Of a DNA stretch of 64,000 bases, positions 26,508 through 38,580 are shown piece by piece. Position 1 is the stretch's first letter; the number at the start of each line of letters is the position of its first letter. The notes under the pieces are model-generated. The model worked only from the letters and a program-made list of their open reading frames with translations, searched no databases and was not told the DNA's origin. The position numbers and the translations under genes are program-made. This DNA is from Streptococcus australis (lineage in GTDB: Bacteria > Bacillota > Bacilli > Lactobacillales > Streptococcaceae): assembly GCF_003943615.1 (NCBI RefSeq), contig NZ_RJPZ01000002.1, positions 1 through 64,000 of the forward strand. Reading direction: 5' to 3'.

Positions 26508-27515
26508 ATGCAAGATATTTATTTCGGAACCTATACCAAACGAGACTCTAAAGGAATTTATAAGGCTTCCTTCGATGAAAGAACTGGTCAACTTAGCGAC
26601 TTAGAACTAGTTGCTCAAGAGCCAAACCCAACCTATCTCGCTTTTTCAAAAGCTGGTTTCTTATACAGTGTGGGTGCGGAGCAAGGTCTTGGCGGCATTG
26701 CAAGCTTTAGTCCTGATCACCAGTTAATCAATCATGTGGTCGAGGAAGGGGCGCCCCTCTGTTATGTCTCTGTTGATGAGGCGCGTGGCTTGGTCTATGG
26801 AGCTAACTACCACAAGGGACAAGTCCTCTCATATCGCATCCATGAAGATGGTCATTTAACCTTTGTCGACCAAGCGACTCATCAGGGTTCTGGACCTCAC
26901 GAAAACCAAGCGAGTCCCCATGTACATTATGCAGATCTCACTCCCGATAAGCTACTCATCACTTGTGATTTGGGTACCGATCAAGTAGTGGTCTATCAAG
27001 TCGATGATCTTGGTAAACTAACGAAGACTCAAACCTATCAAACAGCTCCAGGTGCTGGTCCACGTCATATCATTTTCCACTCTCATTACAAGACCGCCTA
27101 CCTCATTAACGAATTAAACGCTACCATCGATGTCCTTTTCTATGACGGACTTGGCTACTTTGAACATTTCCAAACCATCTCAACCCTACCTAAAGATTAT
27201 GAAGGTCAAAAATGGGCCGCTGCTATTCGCCTCTCAGAGGATGGGAAATTCCTCTATGCCTCAAATCGTGCCCATAACTCCATTGCAGTTTATGAAATCT
27301 TGGCAGATGGTAGCTTAGTGCTTCTAGAAATCGTTCCAACCAATGGACTCAATCCACGTGATTTCATTCTTAGTCCGGACCAAGAATATCTCATTGCAGT
27401 TCATCAAGATTCAGACAATGCCACTGTTTTTAAACGCGATAAAGCAAGTGGTCGATTGACTGAATTAAGCCATGATTTCCACGTCCCAGAGGCGGTTTGT
27501 GTCCTCTTCAACTAA
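26508..27515 (+). CDS. Lactonase family protein, 6-phosphogluconolactonase type
   Basis: A 335-residue seven-bladed beta-propeller of the YbhE/Pgl type: start DIYFGTYTKRDSKGIY, middle GSGPHENQASPHVHYA and GAGPRHIIFH, end LNPRDFILSPDQEYLIA. Members hydrolyse 6-phosphogluconolactone in the pentose phosphate pathway or related lactones. I chose ATG at 26508, eight bases after GAGG; an ATG at 26499 lies too close to that site. It is transcribed alone. Confidence 0.87.
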   Translation: MQDIYFGTYTKRDSKGIYKASFDERTGQLSDLELVAQEPNPTYLAFSKAGFLYSVGAEQGLGGIASFSPDHQLINHVVEEGAPLCYVSVDEARGLVYGANYHKGQVLSYRIHEDGHLTFVDQATHQGSGPHENQASPHVHYADLTPDKLLITCDLGTDQVVVYQVDDLGKLTKTQTYQTAPGAGPRHIIFHSHYKTAYLINELNATIDVLFYDGLGYFEHFQTISTLPKDYEGQKWAAAIRLSEDGKFLYASNRAHNSIAVYEILADGSLVLLEIVPTNGLNPRDFILSPDQEYLIAVHQDSDNATVFKRDKASGRLTELSHDFHVPEAVCVLFN

Positions 27516-27591
27516 CAATCAAAACGCTTGCTAGTTTGGTTGAAAAATGATTAAATAGTGATAATAATAAATAGGTTATAGGAGAAAACTC

Positions 27592-27777
27592 ATGAACCCA
27601 ATGGATTTATTTAACCAAGTCAAAGAAATGATCGAAAAGAAAGATTTCGATGCTGCTAAAAAATTTATCGATGACAACAAGGATAACCTTGGTGACTACT
27701 TAGAATAAGCAAAAGCTCTTGTTGCTGGAAACGATCTAGTAAGTGGTGCTGTAGACAAAATCAAAGGTTTATTCTAA
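27592..27777 (+). pseudogene. Small acidic protein gene broken by an in-frame TAA
   Basis: ATG at 27592 follows TAGGAGAAAACTC. The frame runs 38 codons (ending DNLGDYLE), meets TAA at 27706-27708, and then continues without further stops for 22 codons (AKALVAGNDLVSGAV, ending KGLF) to TAA at 27775. The continuation has the same codon style and a typical C-terminus for such small proteins, and a terminator follows it directly. A single change such as CAA to TAA would explain the break. The intact protein would be about 61 residues, soluble and alpha-helical; I cannot name a function. Sequencing error is the other explanation. Confidence 0.75.
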
Positions 27778-27783
27778 TCACTA

Positions 27784-27813
27784 AAATTCTCAACCACATG
27801 GTTGAGAATTTTT
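27784..27813 (+). terminator. Terminator after the broken small gene
   Basis: AATTCTCAACCA/TGGTTGAGAATT stem followed by TTT; lies 7 bp after the second TAA, supporting 27777 as the original gene end. Confidence 0.85.
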
Positions 27814-27830
27814 GTTTAGCTCGATAGCAA

Positions 27831-27864
27831 AAAAAGATCCTTGAGAAAACTCAAGGATCTTTTT
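27831..27864 (-). terminator. Terminator of eno
   Basis: Perfect stem AAAAAGATCCTTGAG/CTCAAGGATCTTTTT with a four-base loop; symmetric, so it can stop both strands. Confidence 0.92.
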
Positions 27865-27880
27865 AGTCTAGTAAACTAGC

Positions 27881-29188
<1,308 letters not shown>

Positions 29189-29223
29189 TTACTCTCCTTT
29201 GAGTTTAAATTTTTTACACCTCT

Positions 29224-29252
29224 ATGATACCTTAAAAATACGCGTTTTTCAA
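29224..29252 (-). promoter_or_regulatory. Promoter of eno
   Basis: -35 TTGAAA (29247-29252), 17-bp spacer, -10 TATCAT (29224-29229). Confidence 0.75.
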
Positions 29253-29293
29253 GAAAAAACGTTATCTTTGTGCAGATTTTCCTTAACTTTAGC

Positions 29294-29309
29294 AAGAAAT
29301 CGCTTTCTT
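29294..29309. promoter_or_regulatory. Possible cre-like dyad upstream of eno
   Basis: AAGAAA-TCGC-TTTCTT is a perfect dyad with a CG centre and differs from the CcpA cre consensus at two positions. It sits about 45 bp upstream of the eno -35 and 50 bp upstream of the DUF1694 start. Confidence 0.3.
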
Positions 29310-29334
29310 TATCTTGAAATCCAGCTCCATTCGT

Positions 29335-29365
29335 TTGTCATTTTGTAGTTAAAGTATGATATACT
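29335..29365 (+). promoter_or_regulatory. Promoter placing transcription start at the DUF1694 ATG
   Basis: Extended -10 TG-A-TATACT (hexamer 29360-29365); a TTGTCA at 29335-29340 has a long 19-bp spacer. The start codon at 29372 coincides with the expected transcription start. Confidence 0.6.
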
Positions 29366-29371
29366 ATTCTT

Positions 29372-29815
29372 ATGACTGATCTATCTAAAGAAATTATGGA
29401 AAAGGCCCACGGTGGCTTAAAATTAAATCCTGATGAACAACGTCGCTTTCTAGGTACTTTTGAAGAGCGCGTCCTAGGGTATGCTGATTTAAGAACAAGC
29501 AACAGTCCTCAGCTTCAAAAGGGCTTTTTGAAGGTGCTTAAAAGCTTCAGTGAGCAAGCTGACCCTCTCTTTGTAAAAATCTCCCCAAATGTTGATTCTA
29601 GCGTCCAATTGAGCTATCTAAAACAAGCAAAAGAGTTCGGTTGCCAGGCGACCATTGTTTCGGAAGATCACGACTCCTCTCCTTTTGGGCTCGTGATACA
29701 TACAGATGCACCAGTGACCACTACTGACAAGGACCTTCGCTCTGCTTTTGCAGATCTCTGGGAGGAAGAAAAGAAACCGAGCAAACCTTCTCTTTGGAAG
29801 AAATGGTTTGGTTGA
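29372..29815 (+). CDS. YueI-family protein (DUF1694)
   Basis: A 147-residue soluble protein with the family's two conserved parts: RRFLGTFEERVLGYADL near residues 24-40 and SYLKQAKEFGCQATIVS followed by SPFGLVIHTDAPV near 87-115. The function of DUF1694 is not known. It has no Shine-Dalgarno sequence, and its ATG coincides with the start predicted from the -10 box, so it is probably translated from a leaderless mRNA. It is transcribed alone and ends at repeat copy C. Confidence 0.85.
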   Translation: MTDLSKEIMEKAHGGLKLNPDEQRRFLGTFEERVLGYADLRTSNSPQLQKGFLKVLKSFSEQADPLFVKISPNVDSSVQLSYLKQAKEFGCQATIVSEDHDSSPFGLVIHTDAPVTTTDKDLRSAFADLWEEEKKPSKPSLWKKWFG

Positions 29816-29861
29816 TCATGACTGTCACATAGTCATTTTTATCAATCGTAAAATATTACAT

Positions 29862-30038
29862 AGAGGCTGGGACAAAAGTCCTAGCCTCTTAATTGTCTTT
29901 GGATTGTCGAGCAAGACGCAGTGGTTGAGTGGGCTCTACTGCGCTGATTTCATCAGCTTTTACAGCCCCACTCAACTGTGCGGAGGTGGGACGACGAAAT
30001 CGAATTCTAACGAATGACCGATTTCTGTCCCACTCTCT
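29862..30038 (-). repeat. Intergenic three-hairpin repeat, copy C
   Basis: Full-length copy, inverted relative to copy A. It lies between two convergent genes and overlaps the glycerate kinase frame: the last 22 or so codons of that gene, including its stop, are repeat sequence. Confidence 0.92.
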
Positions 30039-31141
30039 ATGCTTAATAGATTTCCGATATTTCTAGCTGTAAAGAGAAGATTTTCCCTTGCGTTCTTCAG
30101 AAGTTGGTCTAAACTATCAGGGTGTTTCGTTATGGAAAAAGCTCCGACTATATTTTCAAATGGGAGACTTGGTAAATCATCTGCAAGACTTCCACAAATA
30201 GCTATGACAGGGATTCCCTTTGGGGTTCGTCTCGCAACTCCTATCGGAGCTTTTCCTGATAGACTTTGATGGTCCAGTCGCCCCTCACCGACAATGACCA
30301 AGTCTGCATTTGCTACCTTTGAGTCAAAGTCGATTAGCTCTAAACAAGTTTCAATTCCTGAAACAATCCTTGCATGCGCGAAGGCACAGAGACCTGCCGC
30401 AAGGCCACCACCAGCTCCCATCCCTGCTTGGGTCAACACACTAGGACAGTTCTTTTCATAAAAGCTGTAAATAGCTTGATCCACTTTATCAAACATAGTG
30501 GGGCTAAGCCCCTTTTGTTTTCCAAAAATATAGGTTGCTCCATCTAGTCCACATAGAGGGTTCGACACGTCTGCTAAGATATGTATCTGGACATCCTCTG
30601 GAATCTTTATCGCTTTCTCTTTACGGATGGAATCACACTTTAAAAGACTTTGTCCACAGGCCTTCAATTGCTTTCCTTCTCTATCATACAATTGATAGCC
30701 TAGACCTACTGCAAGACCAAGCCCACCATCATTGGTGGCTGTTCCTCCAACCCCGATATAAATATCCTTTTTTCCTTTATTGATCAAATAACAGATCAGT
30801 TCTCCAATTCCTCGGGTCTCTATGTCAAGTGGATGACGTTGATCAACTGGAATTTTTCCTAAGCCGATCAAGTCGGCTACTTCAAAGAGAGCCAGAGTTT
30901 CCTTCTCCACATACCGCATTTCTACCGGCTTTCCAAATGGACCTGTAACAAGGGCAAAGGTTTCCTTCAAGTCTAACGAGTATCGGATGGCATCCACTGT
31001 CCCTTCCCCTCCATCTCCAATAGGACAAGTAATCGGTTCTACATCGATAATAGACTGTCGCAAGCCTTCCGCAATCATTTCCGCTACTTCTTTCGCGGGT
31101 AGGCACTCTTTGAATGAATCTGGAGCAATTAAAATTTTCAT
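29972..31141 (-). CDS. glxK: Glycerate kinase with repeat-derived C-terminus
   Basis: A 389-residue enzyme phosphorylating glycerate. The N-terminus [20 protein letters not shown], the middle [13 protein letters not shown] (residues about 123-135) and [16 protein letters not shown] (near 270) are diagnostic of the GlxK/GarK family. I chose ATG at 31141, preceded by AAAGGAGGTGA. The true domain seems to end around ARNIGNLLS; the following [20 protein letters not shown] and the TGA stop come from repeat copy C, making the protein slightly longer than usual. The original stop has been lost. The tail is unlikely to touch the active site, but this is not tested. Confidence 0.92.
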   Translation of the reverse strand: MKILIAPDSFKECLPAKEVAEMIAEGLRQSIIDVEPITCPIGDGGEGTVDAIRYSLDLKETFALVTGPFGKPVEMRYVEKETLALFEVADLIGLGKIPVDQRHPLDIETRGIGELICYLINKGKKDIYIGVGGTATNDGGLGLAVGLGYQLYDREGKQLKACGQSLLKCDSIRKEKAIKIPEDVQIHILADVSNPLCGLDGATYIFGKQKGLSPTMFDKVDQAIYSFYEKNCPSVLTQAGMGAGGGLAAGLCAFAHARIVSGIETCLELIDFDSKVANADLVIVGEGRLDHQSLSGKAPIGVARRTPKGIPVIAICGSLADDLPSLPFENIVGAFSITKHPDSLDQLLKNARENLLFTARNIGNLLSIESGTEIGHSLEFDFVVPPPHS

Positions 31142-31200
31142 GGAGTCACCTCCTTTATCTCTTTCTATGTTGGTATTTTCCATCACACCTTATCTCCATA

Positions 31201-31234
31201 AAAAAACATCCAGGAATATTCTCCTGGATGTTTT
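31201..31234 (-). terminator. Terminator of ezrA
   Basis: Stem AAAACATCCAGGA/TCCTGGATGTTTT with T-run on the minus strand, just after the ezrA stop. Confidence 0.9.
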
Positions 31235-31237
31235 GGA

Positions 31238-32962
31238 TTAGAATCGGATGGATTCTCTTGTTTTTTCATATGAGCTAACAAATCTCTCTGTTACTCCTGG
31301 TTCTACTGTTTCCAATGCTTCTGAAATGACTTTGAAGGAAGCAGGATAGTCATACTCTTTTTCAAAAATGTACAAAGCTTCATCAAAAGCTGCTTGGACA
31401 TGATCATCGAAGGAACGATAACGATTTGAGTATTGAAGCAACTGCTCTGTTAGAGTAGCGTATTGTACCAGTTTATAAGTTTCTTCCTCTAACTCTGTCA
31501 TATCGTTGGTCAAAATATCCAGGAGACGATTGACGTTTTCAATATTGACACGACGACCTTCTAACTCAGCCAAGAGAGCTTCTGTGTTATCACTTGCAGT
31601 GAAGAAGATAGTAAGGAAGGATTGAGGAATTCCAGGTAAGTTACGCTTATCCATGTAGCGCTTAATAGCATGCAAACGGTTGGCGTAGATATTTACCTTT
31701 TGACGAGCATTCGTATCGTCTTTCTCAATCTTAGACAAGGTTTCGCTCAGTGCAATTTGATCATCTTCAATTTCCTTCAGACGTTCTTCAATCGCTTCTA
31801 ACTCTTCTTGAAGAATAGAGTAAGCTTTTTGAGTTTCAGATGTATCCTTCAAGGCATCCTCTACAACAAGCTCTTGAGCTGTTAATTCAGCTTCTAACTC
31901 CTTCAAGTGATTTTCCTTGAGTACTTTGCTTTCAAATATTTTGCTGAGACGTTCAACTTCTTCTGCTAAACTCTTATTATTTTCCTTAGCATGGGCAAGG
32001 TAACCTGGTAATGCTTTGACCAATTTTTCAACCACTTTGTGTGATTCGATTTCACGAGTGAAAATATCATACAAGGCGTTGATTTCTTCTTGAATCTGCT
32101 CATTCTCATAGAGTGCATTATCTAATTCAAGAGCAGCAACATTGGCAAGATTGGCTTTCAATGCCGCATGCAGTTGTTGGAAACGTGCTTCCAAGTCGGT
32201 CTCTGTAAAATGATAACCAGATTCCAATAGTTTGCGATAACCAGATTCCAAATCTTCCAATTGGTCAGGAAGAGTTGTTTGTAGATCCTTCACAATTGCA
32301 GGAACTTTTTCAACAATGTGAGTCAAGGCTACAATATGGTTTTCTGCTGTGTCAAGAATTTCAGCAGCTTCAACAGGGTCACCTGATGAATTCAAGGTTA
32401 CAAATTTTGAAAACTCAACTTGAATATTTTCAGATTGCTTCTCAATTTCGGGAAGCGCTGGGCCATACGCATCTGGATCAGAAGCCACTTGTTTTTGCAA
32501 GTTTTCAAACATATCCAAGGCATGAACAACTCGACCGCTATTCATTTCTTCTTTTTCTTTTAATTCAGATAAAGCTTGACGGATGGCCTTGATATCTTCA
32601 TCAATTAATTGAATCTGACTCTCAATATTTCCAATTGCTTGCTTGGCTTTTAAAAAGCGGAAAGAATTGTTGTAGCCTTCTGCTTCAAAGAGGTTGTTCT
32701 CAATATCGGCAAAAGAATTGAGGGATAGGTCCACCCATTTTTGATTCCATTCACGAAATGCAACTTGACTTTGACCAATCAAATGCATATTCTTCACAGC
32801 CTCTACTTCATCATTTACTGGAAGGTTATACAACTCTTCTTTTCGTTCTTCCAGTGCAGCTAGTAAGGCTTCGTTACGCTTTCTCAATAAGACTGCCACT
32901 ACATATCCTAAAACCAAAAGGACCCCAATGACAATAATGAGAATAATTAGTCCACGAGACAT
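31238..32962 (-). CDS. ezrA: Septation ring regulator EzrA
   Basis: A 574-residue membrane-anchored regulator of FtsZ ring formation and septal wall synthesis. One N-terminal transmembrane helix (residues about 4-25) is followed by long spectrin-like coiled coils rich in Glu, Leu and Lys, the EzrA architecture; the length fits streptococcal members. AAGGAG stands before the ATG, and an extended -10 (TG-A-TATAAT, 33005-33010) gives it its own promoter besides read-through from gyrB. Confidence 0.95.
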   Translation of the reverse strand: MSRGLIILIIVIGVLLVLGYVVAVLLRKRNEALLAALEERKEELYNLPVNDEVEAVKNMHLIGQSQVAFREWNQKWVDLSLNSFADIENNLFEAEGYNNSFRFLKAKQAIGNIESQIQLIDEDIKAIRQALSELKEKEEMNSGRVVHALDMFENLQKQVASDPDAYGPALPEIEKQSENIQVEFSKFVTLNSSGDPVEAAEILDTAENHIVALTHIVEKVPAIVKDLQTTLPDQLEDLESGYRKLLESGYHFTETDLEARFQQLHAALKANLANVAALELDNALYENEQIQEEINALYDIFTREIESHKVVEKLVKALPGYLAHAKENNKSLAEEVERLSKIFESKVLKENHLKELEAELTAQELVVEDALKDTSETQKAYSILQEELEAIEERLKEIEDDQIALSETLSKIEKDDTNARQKVNIYANRLHAIKRYMDKRNLPGIPQSFLTIFFTASDNTEALLAELEGRRVNIENVNRLLDILTNDMTELEEETYKLVQYATLTEQLLQYSNRYRSFDDHVQAAFDEALYIFEKEYDYPASFKVISEALETVEPGVTERFVSSYEKTRESIRF

Positions 32963-33004
32963 ATAAAAACTCCTTCATTAAATTACTTGAAAGTAATCGT
33001 AGTT

Positions 33005-33010
33005 ATTATA
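33005..33010 (-). promoter_or_regulatory. Extended -10 of ezrA
   Basis: TG-A-TATAAT in the gyrB-ezrA gap, about 42 bp before the ezrA ATG. Confidence 0.65.
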
Positions 33011-33048
33011 TCATAAATATTCGAATAATTGGCAAATATCGCAGAATT

Positions 33049-35010
<1,962 letters not shown>

Positions 35011-35574
35011 CTAATTAAAAATATAGGCACTTAATTGATCCATTGAGTCAAACAAATAGGTCGCCATGCCAGCTCTCTGGCCAGCTTCAATATCGATCGG
35101 GCGATCTCCAATCACCAAGCCTGACTCAATCGCATACTTGTCTTTTAAATACAACATGGAAGTAGGATCTGGTTTACGTGGAAAACCGTCATCAGCTGTC
35201 ACTACTTCTGTAAAGTAATGACGAATCCCTGTTTTTTCTAGGATGGTCTCTACATGATGGTCACGGTGAGAAACCAAAAAATGACGGGCTCCGTCTGCTG
35301 TCAGACGATCCAATAACTCCTCAGTCCCCTCGAATAAGCAGGGGATTTCAAGAGCTTTCTTCTCTCGCTTTTTATACTCTCCCAAAAAGTCTGGAAAGTC
35401 TGAGGCAAATTGCTGAACAGCATAATCCGTTGAAACCTTTAAAGCTGCATAAACAGAATCATGATCAGCCTCCCTTTGGAAATACTGTAAGGTCGCTACA
35501 AAAGCTTTTGTAGAGGTCTCATAATTGTCCAATAAAGTCCCACCAAGATCCCATATAAAATCATGATAATCCAT
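35011..35574 (-). CDS. HAD-superfamily hydrolase
   Basis: A 187-residue phosphatase of the phosphoglycolate-phosphatase-like subgroup: the first motif is modified to DLGGTLLDN (residues 9-17; the nucleophile Asp is present but DxD reads DLG), motif 2 is LVSHRD and motif 4 is VIGDRPIDIEAG. The loss of the second Asp of motif I may reduce phosphatase activity. It is coupled to gyrB in the same order as in S. pneumoniae. The ATG lies one base after the predicted transcription start and has no ribosome-binding site, so it is a candidate leaderless gene. Confidence 0.85.
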   Translation of the reverse strand: MDYHDFIWDLGGTLLDNYETSTKAFVATLQYFQREADHDSVYAALKVSTDYAVQQFASDFPDFLGEYKKREKKALEIPCLFEGTEELLDRLTADGARHFLVSHRDHHVETILEKTGIRHYFTEVVTADDGFPRKPDPTSMLYLKDKYAIESGLVIGDRPIDIEAGQRAGMATYLFDSMDQLSAYIFN

Positions 35575-35581
35575 AGCTTCA

Positions 35582-35587
35582 ATTATA
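35582..35587 (-). promoter_or_regulatory. Extended -10 of the HAD-gyrB transcript
   Basis: TG-G-TATAAT, ending eight bases before the ATG at 35574; no Shine-Dalgarno sequence between them. Confidence 0.65.
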
Positions 35588-35704
35588 CCATAATTTTCGA
35601 AAAATTGCTTGTAAAGTCAATGTTTTCACGGTTTTTTTACAGTCTTCTCCCTCCTATTTTACTTTCATTCAAAAAGCATTTATATTTTAAGAAATCCAGA
35701 CGAT

Positions 35705-35740
35705 AAAAAATGAAGGCAGGAAATTTCTACCTTCATTTTT
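35705..35740 (-). terminator. Terminator of the dinG-rodA-DJ-1 block
   Basis: Stem AAAAATGAAGG/CCTTCATTTTT with an inner AAATTT-containing loop, downstream of the DJ-1 gene. Confidence 0.85.
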
Positions 35741-35751
35741 CTTCTCACCAT

Positions 35752-36309
35752 CTAAGGTGCCGACGTTCCAAAAACATCTTGATAGAGCATGCCTTCTCTT
35801 AATTTTGCTGCATCTCCACCAAAATGGTTGACCAGTGCATAAGAAAAAGCAAGTGCCGTTGCAGGGCCCCGACTGGTCAAGATGTGACCATCCTGAACCA
35901 CCGCTTCTTTCACATAGTGTCCTGTTCCAATTTCTTTTTCAAAGCCATCATAGCAGGTGTAGTGTTTTTTATCTAGCAGGCCTGCCCGATCCAACACAAT
36001 CGGAGCTGCACAAATAGCCGCAAGACTTTTTCCTTGTTCATGGGCTTCTTTTAAAGACTGAATCAAGCCTTCATGGTCGCGTAGATTCGCCGCACCAGGC
36101 ATCCCTCCTGGAAGGACAATGCCATCAAAATGATCCAATGAACCGGACCAGACCTCATCTACCTTCACTGTGATGCCATGAGAACCTGTCACTTCTTGAT
36201 CAAATCCAACCATCTGACACTCGATTTCTGCTCTTCTCAAGACATCGACAACGGTCAAGGCTTCTATTTCCTCAAACCCACTTGCTAACATAACTGCTAC
36301 TTTTGCCAT
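35752..36309 (-). CDS. DJ-1/PfpI family protein
   Basis: A 185-residue class I glutamine-amidotransferase-like protein of the DJ-1/ThiJ group. The nucleophile Cys is in AAICAAPIVLDRAG near residue 101, with the conserved early Glu in GFEEIEAL at 13-15 and the cluster GIVLPGGMPGAANLRDH. Members act as glyoxalase III/deglycase or stress chaperones; the specific role cannot be read from sequence. The ATG lies one base after the rodA stop, so it is coupled to the cell-elongation gene. Confidence 0.92.
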   Translation of the reverse strand: MAKVAVMLASGFEEIEALTVVDVLRRAEIECQMVGFDQEVTGSHGITVKVDEVWSGSLDHFDGIVLPGGMPGAANLRDHEGLIQSLKEAHEQGKSLAAICAAPIVLDRAGLLDKKHYTCYDGFEKEIGTGHYVKEAVVQDGHILTSRGPATALAFSYALVNHFGGDAAKLREGMLYQDVFGTSAP

Positions 36310-36310
36310 A

Positions 36311-37555
36311 TCAAATGATTCCTTTCTCGTGTAGTCGACTGAGTTGTTTTTGCCTCAATAGTCGACTTTCTTTTTTTCGTTCTTCACTTACCCGATTTTG
36401 ATGGCTCATCGATAACAACAAGCCAATCCCAATGAGGTTACTAACAATAGCTGATCCCCCTTGTGAGATAAAAGGCAAGGGAATTCCAGTTAGAGGCAAT
36501 ATTCCTGTTACAGCCCCAATATTTTCAAATATGTGGAAGACTAACATCATAATAAACCCAGTCGAGATATAAGTATAAAACTGGTTATTGGATTTCAGAG
36601 TAATCCGCAACATTTTATAGACTAAAAACATGTATAAGAGGAGAAGAACCAAACCTCCTACAAATCCAAAATCTTCCGCAATGACCGTAAAAATCATATC
36701 ACTCTCTCGGACAGGGATCAACAGGTTGGACACATTAAAGCCTTGCCCCAAAAGACCTCCGCTCGCAATCGCTAGCTGGCCTTGAGCCTGTTGAAAAGTC
36801 ATAGTTTGAGCATAGTCAAAAGGATTCAACCAGGCTAAAATACGATTCATCTGATAGGTAGGCATCCCCAGAGTTTGATGGAGAAAGGCTCGCCCACCGT
36901 TTGATAGAAAGACGACCAAAAAGAGAGCAATCCCACCTACGAGGGTTAAAAAGACTGGTAAAATGATTTTCCAGGAGACCCCTGAAATGAGGATGACTCC
37001 TGAGAAAATCGCCATAAATACCAAGGAAGTTCCAAAATCATGTTGAAAGGCCAAGAGTCCAAGAACTGGTATGGTGTAGGCCGCAATTTGTACAATTAGA
37101 AAAAAGTCTTTTTTAAGCGTCCGATCTTCGTCCCTATTGTTTCGTAAAAAATGAACAATCGAACGAGAGACCATCAAGATATAAGAAATTTTCATAAATT
37201 CTGATGGTTGAAAGAGGCTAATCCCCTTGTAGGCTACCCAGTTTTTAGAACCAGTCGAAGCAACCAAGTTTGGGTTGTAAAAATAAAGGGGCAAAACCAT
37301 TAAGACCAAACCAAAGACATACAAATAAGGCGTCACTTTCCATAAAAATTCTGTATTAAAAAGCATGACGACAAAACTAATCATACAGCCCAAAATAATC
37401 CAGGCAACCTGTTGCCCTAAAATAGGCCAAACCAGGTCAGGATAATCATTTGAAACTGCAATGTAGACTGCCACCACTCCAAATGCCAATAATAACAAAA
37501 CAGTGGTGATCAAGGAGAAATCTCCTCTAAGTTTGAAAGACTGACGTCTCTTCAT
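36311..37555 (-). CDS. rodA: Rod-shape protein RodA (SEDS glycosyltransferase)
   Basis: A 414-residue membrane protein with about ten helices, of the SEDS family of peptidoglycan polymerases; RodA drives lateral (peripheral) wall synthesis with a class B PBP. The conserved FQHDFGTSLVF and, near the end, TGIPLPFISQGGSAIVSNLIGIG motifs are present. It is distinguished from the FtsW copy at 59871-61109 by its context next to DJ-1, HAD and gyrB as in S. pneumoniae. It is part of the dinG block, with 17 bp to the upstream permease. Confidence 0.93.
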   Translation of the reverse strand: MKRRQSFKLRGDFSLITTVLLLLAFGVVAVYIAVSNDYPDLVWPILGQQVAWIILGCMISFVVMLFNTEFLWKVTPYLYVFGLVLMVLPLYFYNPNLVASTGSKNWVAYKGISLFQPSEFMKISYILMVSRSIVHFLRNNRDEDRTLKKDFFLIVQIAAYTIPVLGLLAFQHDFGTSLVFMAIFSGVILISGVSWKIILPVFLTLVGGIALFLVVFLSNGGRAFLHQTLGMPTYQMNRILAWLNPFDYAQTMTFQQAQGQLAIASGGLLGQGFNVSNLLIPVRESDMIFTVIAEDFGFVGGLVLLLLYMFLVYKMLRITLKSNNQFYTYISTGFIMMLVFHIFENIGAVTGILPLTGIPLPFISQGGSAIVSNLIGIGLLLSMSHQNRVSEERKKESRLLRQKQLSRLHEKGII

Positions 37556-37571
37556 TTCATCTCCCTTTCAT

Positions 37572-38579
37572 TTAGATTCCTAAAAAGTATTGAAGTAGCA
37601 GACTAGAAATGGATACAGCTACCCAGGCAACAAGGCCAATAAGAAGAGGAGCTACCCCCTGCTTGCGAAAGGCTTGAATAGACACTTGACTTCCAATGCC
37701 AACCAAGGCCATGGCCATCAAAAATTGCGATAACCATTTACAGAACGGAATCCAAGAACTTGGAAACCAGCCAAAGGAGGTTACTAAAGAGGCCAAAAGG
37801 AAGTAGAAAATAAACCAAGGAACGATTTTACTTAGTTTCACTTGCTTCCCTTCTCGATCCTGTTTTGTCCGTCCTAGAAGCTTTAGCCCCAGCATCCCAA
37901 AACAGATTGGAATAATCATTAAGGCCCGTGTCAGCTTGACAACAGTCGCAATTTCACCAGCTTCTTTACTATAGGAAAATGCCGCTGCTACAACAGATGA
38001 AGTATCATTAATGGCCGTTCCTGCCCAAAAACCAAATTGCTGATTTGTCATCGCAAGAAGGTGACCAAAGAAAGGAAAAAGGAAGACCGCTAAGATGTTG
38101 AAGAAAAAGATGGTCGACATGGACAGAGCGATGTCGTTTTCATCAGCTTCTAGAACAGGGGAAGCCGCCGCGATTGCAGAGCCTCCACAAATTGCTGTCC
38201 CCATTCCAACCAAGGCTGTTAAGATCTTTGGAGCTTTTAAGAGGTAGCCCACTGCAAAAGCAGAGAGAAAGGCAATACTGATGGTCGGTAAACTAACGAT
38301 CAAAGAAGACAGTCCCAATTTGGTCACCTTTTGAAAGGACAAGGTAAAGCCCATTAAGATAATCGAATATTGCAAGAGTTTTTTCCCTGAATAGGATAGA
38401 CCTGATCTACTCGTTTGAGGCAAAAGTTGGCTGGCATTCAACAGGATACCACACAAGATAGCAAAGAGACTAGAGCCAAGGATAGGCACTGCTTTTCCTA
38501 ATACCATAGATAGTCCTGCTGCAAAAGCTGCAATCATAAGGCCTGGAAGATACTGGCTCCAATTAGATATTTTATTCAT
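37572..38579 (-). CDS. UPF0324 (YeiH-type) membrane protein
   Basis: A 335-residue membrane protein with about ten hydrophobic helices and the family motifs GMGTAICGGSAIAAASPVL near residue 125 and GTAINDTSSVVAAAFSY near 185. Members are proposed putative sulfate or anion exporters; function here is unknown. I chose ATG at 38579, with TAGGAG upstream; the start lies next to the dinG stop, so translation is coupled. It separates dinG from rodA in this genome. Confidence 0.87.
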   Translation of the reverse strand: MNKISNWSQYLPGLMIAAFAAGLSMVLGKAVPILGSSLFAILCGILLNASQLLPQTSRSGLSYSGKKLLQYSIILMGFTLSFQKVTKLGLSSLIVSLPTISIAFLSAFAVGYLLKAPKILTALVGMGTAICGGSAIAAASPVLEADENDIALSMSTIFFFNILAVFLFPFFGHLLAMTNQQFGFWAGTAINDTSSVVAAAFSYSKEAGEIATVVKLTRALMIIPICFGMLGLKLLGRTKQDREGKQVKLSKIVPWFIFYFLLASLVTSFGWFPSSWIPFCKWLSQFLMAMALVGIGSQVSIQAFRKQGVAPLLIGLVAWVAVSISSLLLQYFLGI

Positions 38580-38580
38580 T

